The position numbers and the translations under genes are program-made. DNA of 14,112 bases. Origin: Lentimicrobiaceae bacterium (lineage in GTDB: Bacteria; Bacteroidota; Bacteroidia; Bacteroidales; SKPS01). The stretch covers positions 1-14,112 of the forward strand of contig SKPS01000280.1 in NCBI GenBank assembly GCA_007119395.1, read 5' to 3'. How positions within the stretch are numbered: position 1 is the first letter of the stretch; each line of letters begins with the position of its first letter. The notes below the pieces were generated by a model. That model did no database searches. It saw only the letters and a program-made list of their open reading frames with translations, and was not told the origin of the DNA. Below, piece after piece: positions 1-6,900 of the stretch.

Positions 1-697
1 GCAGATGATCACGTCGCTGCTTCAGCAGTTCCGAGTTCCTTCCCGGGTAAATCCTTCCGGGGTTGTTGGGCAGCACGGCCAGCATGGCGCTCTCAGCCCA
101 GGTGAGGTTTGAAGGGGGCTTCCCAAAATAGCGCCAACTGGCGGCTTCCAGCCCCACCACATTGCTTCCGAAAGGTGCATGCGCAGCATACAACCGCAAA
201 ATATCCACCTTGCTGGTGGTCAGCTCCAACCGCCACGCCAGCAACACTTCAACAAACTTTTGTGGCAGGGTGCGGGGGGGATTACCACGTGACAACCTTA
301 CCACCTGCATGGTGATGGTGCTGCCACCCCTCACAATGCGACCGGCCTGCATGTTCTCCCATGCCGCCCTGAGCAACGAAGGGTAATAGACCCCATGGTG
401 CATGAGAAAATTCCTGTCCTCAGACACCAGCAGTGCCACGACATACTTGTATGGCAGAGAGTCGGCAACAGGGAAACGCCACTGCTCATCATCAGCCACC
501 CTTGCACTCAGCAACGAACCATCATGTCCGGTCACCACCGTGGAGTAGTTATGACGAAACAAAGGGTCCGGCAATGAGAGCCAAAACCAGCCGAACAGCA
601 TGGCCGCTATCGTGATCAGGCGCGCCGCAAACAGCAAAGCGGGTGTGCTCTTCCAACCCCTCCACTTTGCATGCATTCGCCTGAACCACTGATACAT
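1..697 (-). CDS. pbpC: Penicillin-binding protein 1C (class A PBP), N-terminal part, cut by window edge
   Basis: This is the first 232 codons of a bifunctional peptidoglycan synthase; the rest lies beyond base 1. A short cytoplasmic tail is followed by one membrane helix (about residues 19-42) and then a GT51 glycosyltransferase domain, which polymerises lipid II in the periplasm. GT51 motifs visible are SEDRNF (92-97, catalytic Glu93), GGSTITMQ (124-131), and the APFGSNVVGLEAASWRYFGK block with AESAMLAVLPNNP (201-213). The APFG block and the missing YLN after it fit PBP1C rather than PBP1A/1B. The second catalytic Glu of the family, in the KxEIL motif, reads Asp165 here (KVDIL). The start ATG at 697 lies 7 bases after the stop of the M48 gene, suggesting translational coupling. 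The transpeptidase and C-terminal domains cannot be seen. The call rests on family motifs and on the nearby alpha-2-macroglobulin gene. Confidence 0.9.
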   Translation of the reverse strand, partial: MYQWFRRMHAKWRGWKSTPALLFAARLITIAAMLFGWFWLSLPDPLFRHNYSTVVTGHDGSLLSARVADDEQWRFPVADSLPYKYVVALLVSEDRNFLMHHGVYYPSLLRAAWENMQAGRIVRGGSTITMQVVRLSRGNPPRTLPQKFVEVLLAWRLELTTSKVDILRLYAAHAPFGSNVVGLEAASWRYFGKPPSNLTWAESAMLAVLPNNPGRIYPGRNSELLKQRRDHL

Positions 698-704
698 GTT
701 ATAC

Positions 705-1514
705 CTAAGGGAGTGAGTTCTTGAACGCCTGGTAACGATCCTCAAAATACTCACCTACATGAGAGCCATATTTAATCCATGCCTCTTCAATCTTCTCCAT
801 ACGATCTTCTGGTGAAGGGTGGGTGCTTAAAAAGGTGGGGGGATGTGGCATATCCTCCAGCTTCGTAAAGAAATCAGCCAGTGCCATTGGGTGGTATTCC
901 GTGCTGCTCATATATTTCACAGCAAACTCATCCGCCTCATACTCCTGCCTCCTGCTGTAGGCCAGCGAAGCGAGTCCACTCCCAATCTCAGATGCAATCT
1001 TGGCCAGCATGGAGGGGTTCTCGCCCAACACCACAGCCAGCAACATCGACAGTCCATAATGACGGGTAAGGCGATCGGTGCTGTGACGCAAAGCACAATG
1101 AGCCATCTCATGGGCCACCACCCCGGCAAACATCGCCTCATTGTCAAGCGCCTTGATCAATCCAGTGTAAAAATAGACATGCCCGCCGGGTGTGGCAAAT
1201 GCGTTGATCAGTGAATCATTGTGAATGATGTAAGCCGTCCAGGGGAACGCATCGGCATGGGCCACATGGCCGGTTGCCAGAAAGGCATCCAAAATGCTGT
1301 CAAGGCGCTCATACGCCTCTGGATATTGCGTTCGGCTTAACAGTGGGAAATTGACCGGATCATTGGCGATCTCCTCGGCAAGCTGATTGCCCAGGTCTAT
1401 GTCATCCTGCAATGTGAAGATGTTCACTTTGCCGGTCTCTTTGTTGCAGGAAACGCCCCCAAACAGCAGCACCCCGCTCACCATACACAGTAGAAAAAAC
1501 TTGTTTACTTTCAT
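705..1514 (-). CDS. M48 family zinc metalloprotease, lipoprotein
   Basis: A 269-residue predicted periplasm-facing metalloprotease. The N-terminus has a lysine, a hydrophobic stretch and a Cys at residue 23 (GGVSC), which fits a lipoprotein signal. The catalytic motif HEMAH is at 135-139 (two His zinc ligands and the catalytic Glu136). The third ligand is probably Glu193 in QEYEAD, which follows the usual SRRQ lead-in. The C-terminal STHPSPEDR block (230-238) is typical of M48 proteins such as BepA/YfgC and LoiP, which act in outer-membrane protein quality control. I chose ATG 1514 over an upstream start at 1634: it has a GAGGG Shine-Dalgarno-like sequence a few bases upstream and places the signal sequence at the N-terminus, whereas the longer form would overlap the upstream gene. 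It lies between an outer-membrane protein gene (82 bases upstream) and pbpC (7 bases downstream). The substrate is unknown. Confidence 0.9.
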   Translation of the reverse strand: MKVNKFFLLCMVSGVLLFGGVSCNKETGKVNIFTLQDDIDLGNQLAEEIANDPVNFPLLSRTQYPEAYERLDSILDAFLATGHVAHADAFPWTAYIIHNDSLINAFATPGGHVYFYTGLIKALDNEAMFAGVVAHEMAHCALRHSTDRLTRHYGLSMLLAVVLGENPSMLAKIASEIGSGLASLAYSRRQEYEADEFAVKYMSSTEYHPMALADFFTKLEDMPHPPTFLSTHPSPEDRMEKIEEAWIKYGSHVGEYFEDRYQAFKNSLP

Positions 1515-1596
1515 TATTCCCTCTTTTATCGTTTGTTTTACAAGATAACAAAAACAAACCACAAAGGGTGTGTTGTTATTGCAAAAACTGTTTGAT

Positions 1597-2697
1597 TTAA
1601 TATATAATTCTTTGGTCTTTTGGTTGTTGCACATTAAAGAAATCGACCAGCAGTTGTATCATTTCAGCTGAATGCGGGCTCTCTCCATTGAAAAATTCGT
1701 TGATCGCCCTCAACACTTCTTCACGTTGAATCACCCCGTCTTCGTTCACATCGAACGGCTTAAAATCTTCCGGCAATCTGGGTGTCGGCAACACGATGAT
1801 GCTTCGGGTGGTGCTTTTATCCGCTTCTATGTGTTTGAATGACAGGCCAAGGTGGAACATGAGGAACGAGTCGTTGTTTTTATTGCCGATGGCTCTGGCT
1901 GGATTGTTCTCTCCGCTTTTCTCTGTGATATTGTCAAGGTGATTCGTCAGTGTATAGTGCCACGATGTGCCGAAAGATATAGTAAGCAGGTTGCTTACAT
2001 TCAGATCGATTCCTGCGCCCACAGGGAAAGCGAGGGCATTGCGGGGGTAGTTACCAAATCCATCGAGGTTGGCAGATCGCAGGTCGGTATCGTAGATGTA
2101 GTTTCTGTTGAGGAATGCGGCTGTGCCGATGTTTTCGATGTTTTCGGGTTGATCGCGGATGGTTCCGTCGCTCCAGTAGTGGTATGGGATTCCGTCACTG
2201 TTGACCATGTCAGCGAGTGGTTTAAAGAAGAGCCATTGTACTCCGGCATAGACCCATGGTTGGATGGTGCCTGGCAACCCTTTTCTGAAATGGCCTCCAA
2301 AGTGATATCCCAGACGAATCTGCGGAGCCACAACAGGTGTTTTCACGTTGATATTTGAGAACACTTCTGAAGAGGAGTCGGACCGGATCTCCCCAAAGAG
2401 CGAACCGGTAATCAGCGCTACGCCCAGGGTCATGGATGGGGTGATGCCATAGTTGAAGTACAGCTCGCCACCAAGTCTCTGCGCCAGCGAAGGGTTGATG
2501 TCGTAAGGCAGGTCTCCAAACAGCCTGAGCGTTCCGGTAGAGGCTCCCACCTGGTAATATTTTGTGATGCGGTATGTTGTTGTTTCGATGGTTACTGAAT
2601 CAGCAGGTTCCTGAGAAAGAGCTGTACCATGGCTGAAACAGACAAGAGCGCAAAGCACACTGCACATGAAAACGATGAGTTGATGACACTTTTTCAT
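1597..2697 (-). CDS. Outer-membrane beta-barrel-like protein with C-terminal EF-hand
   Basis: A 366-residue secreted protein with a signal peptide (about residues 1-29). Residues ~40-290 have alternating hydrophobic, aromatic-rich strands and turns (for example GELYFNYGITPSMTLGVALI and the run from GAGIDLNVSNLL to FGTSWHYTL), as in Bacteroidota outer-membrane barrels. The last strand-like segment is FLMFHLGLSF (278-287). An extra tail of ~75 residues follows. It holds a canonical 12-residue EF-hand loop, DVNEDGVIQREE (316-327), then an amphipathic helix and a degenerate second helix pair, somewhat dockerin-like. Calcium binding is inferred from the Asp/Asn/Asp/Glu positions. The gene is 45 bases after the SPOR gene and 82 bases before the protease gene. 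I preferred ATG 2697 to GTG 2703, two codons upstream, because MKK directly precedes the signal core; neither has a clear ribosome-binding site. The exact family and any transport role are unknown. Confidence 0.8.
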   Translation of the reverse strand: MKKCHQLIVFMCSVLCALVCFSHGTALSQEPADSVTIETTTYRITKYYQVGASTGTLRLFGDLPYDINPSLAQRLGGELYFNYGITPSMTLGVALITGSLFGEIRSDSSSEVFSNINVKTPVVAPQIRLGYHFGGHFRKGLPGTIQPWVYAGVQWLFFKPLADMVNSDGIPYHYWSDGTIRDQPENIENIGTAAFLNRNYIYDTDLRSANLDGFGNYPRNALAFPVGAGIDLNVSNLLTISFGTSWHYTLTNHLDNITEKSGENNPARAIGNKNNDSFLMFHLGLSFKHIEADKSTTRSIIVLPTPRLPEDFKPFDVNEDGVIQREEVLRAINEFFNGESPHSAEMIQLLVDFFNVQQPKDQRIIY

Positions 2698-2742
2698 AGA
2701 CACAGTTTTGGTTTCTGTTAGTTTTCAGCCCGGACGGGTGCC

Positions 2743-3936
2743 TCAACGAACCCTGACGCCATCACGGTATTTCACCACCATGGCGTTACCACCTGTTCTG
2801 TTGGCAAACGCGGCCCTGGCCTCGTCTGCCTCTGCTCTGGTTCTGAACGGCCCAAAGGTATATCTGTACCAACCATCTGCTGACTCAACAAACACCTGTT
2901 CCGAGAGGTTGAACTGATTTCTCACTGACTCCACCGGACGGTTTGTCCGCAACGCGACAATCTGCACCCTGTATTCAGAACCGGTGCTGACAGGTGCCAC
3001 AGCCTCCTCTTTAACCGGAGCCGTAACAACCTCCTGCTGTTTTACGGCCTCCACTTCAGGCACATGCTTTTCAGGTGCTTCGGTGAGATCAACCTTCCTT
3101 TCAGACACCTTGATGGGTTCAGGCTTCTCCTTTACCGGTTCGGTGCGCTCTGTAACAGGTACTTCTTCTGCCGGAGGAGCGATCTTTCGCTCTGTAACAG
3201 GGGCTTCTTCTGCCGGAGGAGTGATCTTTCGCTCTGTAACAGGTTGCTCTTTCGGCATCGTATCACGGACAGGTTGATCGTGGTCCGGTTCCGGAGCGGT
3301 CACTTTTTCAATCCCAACTCCCTCTGACACCTGTGACGCTTTGTGATCAGTGGTCACCGGCTCTGGCTTGGCCACCTTATGGCGCTCGTCGGCCATCCTT
3401 TCCGGCTTCTTCTCTGTCTCCGTTTGCTCGTCAGCCCGTGGAACCTCTGCTGCCACCGGCTGATCCTCTTTTGAAGCAGCCTCTTCGGCTACTGCCCGTC
3501 GCGGCAAAGGAGCTTTGTTGATCGATACAGGCAGCGGATCCAGCTCATAGCGCCGGGTCCTGTTGTCAACAAGGTAAGAGAAGAGCCCTTCAGTGATTTC
3601 GTAATGCCCTACAACCGAGGAGTTGAAAACCAACCGATAGGAGATCCTGACCTGCTCCTGCTCAGGAAGCCGAAGCCAGATAAAGGCAACACGTTGACGC
3701 TCAAAGATAAACTCACCTCCTCCATCTTCAATCACCTCAGCAGATACCCCTTCAGGAAGCACCTGCTGAAACCTGGCAAACCCTGAAACATCCTCTTTCG
3801 TAATCACCACATCAACAATACACCGGTCACCGGTGCGACAGGATGCAGGGTGCCTGATGTCCACCTCCACATACTGCCCCTTCAACATCAACACACTGAA
3901 CATCAACATTAAAAAAACCAATACATATTTTCTCAT
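2743..3936 (-). CDS. Secreted SPOR-domain protein with long charged Pro/Glu/Lys linker
   Basis: A 397-residue exported protein. Residues 1-20 form a signal peptide ending ..LKGQ. Residues ~21-138 form a beta-rich globular domain with a GFARFQQVLPEG and FIWLRLP pattern, which I recall from uncharacterised Bacteroidota proteins and take to be Ig-like. Residues ~140-318 are a low-complexity linker rich in Pro, Glu, Lys, Val and Thr, including a 14-residue repeat around 232-266. Residues 321-392 are a SPOR domain (YRVQIVALRT, then GWYRYTFGPFRTRAEADEA), a fold that binds denuded peptidoglycan glycans. The layout suggests a protein that reaches from the peptidoglycan to another partner. Its neighbours, an alpha-2-macroglobulin 53 bases upstream and an outer-membrane protein 45 bases downstream, support an envelope role. 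A purine-rich stretch precedes ATG 3936 but no strong Shine-Dalgarno. The specific function is unknown. Confidence 0.87.
   Translation of the reverse strand: MRKYVLVFLMLMFSVLMLKGQYVEVDIRHPASCRTGDRCIVDVVITKEDVSGFARFQQVLPEGVSAEVIEDGGGEFIFERQRVAFIWLRLPEQEQVRISYRLVFNSSVVGHYEITEGLFSYLVDNRTRRYELDPLPVSINKAPLPRRAVAEEAASKEDQPVAAEVPRADEQTETEKKPERMADERHKVAKPEPVTTDHKASQVSEGVGIEKVTAPEPDHDQPVRDTMPKEQPVTERKITPPAEEAPVTERKIAPPAEEVPVTERTEPVKEKPEPIKVSERKVDLTEAPEKHVPEVEAVKQQEVVTAPVKEEAVAPVSTGSEYRVQIVALRTNRPVESVRNQFNLSEQVFVESADGWYRYTFGPFRTRAEADEARAAFANRTGGNAMVVKYRDGVRVR
3147..3243. repeat. 42-bp in-frame tandem repeat within the SPOR protein linker
   Basis: Two nearly identical 42-base units start at 3147 and 3189, and a third partial unit starts at 3231 (each begins gctctgtaacagg). 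The first two differ at only a few positions. Because 42 is a multiple of three, the units encode 14-residue repeats of the form (A/V)PVTERKI(A/T)PPAEE, so copy-number change would alter only linker length. Confidence 0.9.
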
Positions 3937-3989
3937 CTTGCTCTTCTCTTTTTGATCATGACAAAATTAAAACAATTCTCCGGCATTTC

Positions 3990-6900
3990 CTATTTCACCA
4001 CTTCGATCCATCGGCCGGTACTTTGCGCATACACATCGGCATCGTACATGGCTTCGCAATGGATTGCCGGCAGGTAGAATTTCCCGGCATAGGTAGCGTT
4101 GAGCATCACATAAACAGTGACAGACTCATCGGGATTCAGGTTGAAGTAGGTCAGCACTCTGTCGTCGCGGATGTCTTGGTAGTTAAACCCTGTTTTCAGG
4201 GCGGGGTCATCTGCTGCGGTGGTTGCGCTTCCTAGACGTGGGTTGTGGATTTGCCATCCTGAGGGAACCATGTGTATAAGGGCCAGTTCATTAACAGGGT
4301 TTCTTGTGGTATTGGTGATGGTCACTTGTGCCACGAAGTCGGTTCCTTGTTTGATCTGATCGGGTCTGATTCGTGAGCCGTCAGCGAGTTGATAGCTTAT
4401 GGCCATTCTCAGTCCTCTGGCTGATGCCTGTTCTTCACCCGGTTTCGGGATCCCGGTGACTCTCACGGTAACATAGAGGGTGCCTTCTCCATGGTTGGCC
4501 ACCTGTATCTTTCTGTTTCCTGTCAGGTGTGATATACCGGTTATCTCTTCGGAGGCAAACGGGGTTTCGGTTTCTACCTGATGGGAGGTGCCATCCCATG
4601 TATAGGATGCCTGGATCCCTTTGGCCACATCGTATTGATCATAGAAACGCCCCATGGCGATCAGGGCATAGGCTGTGGTGTGGGTGCTAAGCCATCTGTC
4701 GCTGTTGAGCTCGTTGGCGAGCTCTTTTGCCAGGGAAGCTGCGAGACTTTCCCGGTTGATCATCACGGCCGTTTCAAGCACCATGGCTTTATCGCGCCAA
4801 TGATCTCCAAAAGTAAATCGGTGTTCACGGTAGGGGGGCACGTTGGTGTTGGCTGCTGCCACGAGCCGTCTGGCCGCATTGTCCCTGCCGGCGGCGGCAT
4901 AGGCAGCGGCGAGTCGCCAGCGAGCCTGTAGTGAAAGGCCCTGGTAGCCACGCAGCCTGTTCATGGCTCCGATATCGGGCACACCAGCCAACGCCAGGGT
5001 ATATAACCTGTATGCCTGAACCAGATCAGCACGCGGCATCAGTGTCTCGGGTGACCAGGCGTTGGCAAGCCGTCGTTGTTTGTTGAGCCAACGCTGCTTA
5101 AAACCGGGCGGAAGGGCAAAGCCCCTCTTTTCAGCTTCCAGCATAAAATGACCCGCGTAGCTGTTGACCCACTCATTGGTGAAGTGGCCACCGGGCCAAT
5201 AGGTAAAGGCACCATCAGCAGAAAGATAGCGATGCAACATCGATATGGCCTGCCGGATGTTATGATCTGCCTCAGCGGCTGACCGCCGGTCAAGTGCTAT
5301 CAGGTCCCTCATAAGTAACTGCGGGAATGCTGCGGAGAGGATCTGTTCCAGACAATCGTGAGGGTACCGTATCAGGAAGTCGAGGCGATGATTGAGGTTC
5401 AGGGGAGGCACTCCGGAAAATTCGACTTGCGCACTGTTGGTGCCGGGGATACCATGGAGTGCGATCTCTTCGCTCCATGTTTCACCGGGTGGTATTGCCA
5501 CCTCATACCTGCGCACCTGCATCGGGACGGGGTTACGCACCTCCAGGTGGATGGTTTGTCGCGCCCTTCGGTTGCCGCTCACCGCCACGATATCGAGAGA
5601 CGCCATCCCTGTTTGCTCTTTTACCTTCAGGGTGAAATGAGCCATCTGATCTCCGGGTCGTTGGAAGGTGACGTTTTGGGTGGTCTCCCCTGCTGCTTCA
5701 AAGAGTCCGCCGGGGCGAACAGACACCCTGACATTGCGCACCCTGTCGTCCATGGCAAATACATTCACCGGCACCTGTATCGTTTCGCCGGGGCTGGCCA
5801 CACGGGGTAGCGTACCCAGCACCATCAAAGGGCTGCGTACCGCTGCCGTTTTTTCGGTATGACCATACGCTCCCTGGTGCGCAGCCACCACCATCACCCT
5901 GACTGAGCCGATATACTGCGGCAACTGCAAGGAGTGCACAGCCGTTTGACCCGCCTCGAGATACAGCGGCTCCAGGAATTTCACCACCGGCGGGAACCTC
6001 TGCTGTCGCTGCTTGTCATGGTCGATGCGTGTGTCACCACCACCAATGCTGATCATTCGATCAAACCCTGAGGCAAAGGCGCCAATCACTTCTGAGAAGA
6101 GGTCCCACGTGCGCACACCCAACGCCTCCTTGCCATAGAAGTGGTTCCATGGATTGGGCGTTTGAAAGCCAGTCAGGTCAAGCAACCCTTCGTCGACCAC
6201 GGCGAGGGTGTAGGCCATCGGGCGCCCGGAACTTTCACGCACACGAACCGTGACACGACTCTCAGCCTCCCATGCCTCGTCCATGAGCAACACCGGCGCA
6301 AGCCGGGTCTGAGGATCCTCCACCATAACAGGCACTACACCGTAAAGGCGTATCGGCATGTCGTTGTGTGTTTGATGATGTGGCTGAATCAAGGTGATAT
6401 GAACATACACATTGGGAGCCATCTCCGGGGTGATCTTCAACGGGATCCGGGTGGTGCCACTGTCGGTTTTCACCCATTCGGTATGCAACACACTGGTGCC
6501 ACTCTCTATGCTCACCAGCGCTCTCCCCTCCGGCGCCGAAGGGATCACCACCATGGCCACGTCTCCAACACGGTAACGCTCTTTGTCAGTAGAAATCGAC
6601 AACATGGAGGCTCCGTCACGCATCTGCCCCGGCCGGCGACCCCAGCCAGCCCTGTCCATGTACACCACCTGACCCGTGCTGTGGTTGCTTGACGGGTCAG
6701 TGACACGTATCAGATAACGACCCCACTCAGCATCACCAACACCCCAGTCAAAACTGCCTCGCCCGTTGCTGATCAGCGTCTCAGTAGTAAACACAGGGAT
6801 CGCCTCGGTATTGGACAAGAAATGGGGTAGCCCGCGGGCACTGTTGTGCCACCACCAACGCCAGTCGATACGATAGATCTCAACCCGGTACCTGCGATTG

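Noticed and set aside
1541..1565. Possible minus-strand promoter (TATCTTG) before the M48 gene
   Set aside because: The box lacks one T of the consensus and the nearest TTTG is only 14 bases away; too weak to call.
1515..1634. Longer start for the M48 protease at 1634
   Set aside because: The extension overlaps the preceding gene, is not signal-like, and the ATG at 1514 has a GAGGG site and a lipoprotein signal.
1852..2358. Plus-strand open frame of 168 codons
   Set aside because: Antisense shadow of the barrel protein gene, which has a signal peptide and EF-hand; the shadow has no motif or start signals.
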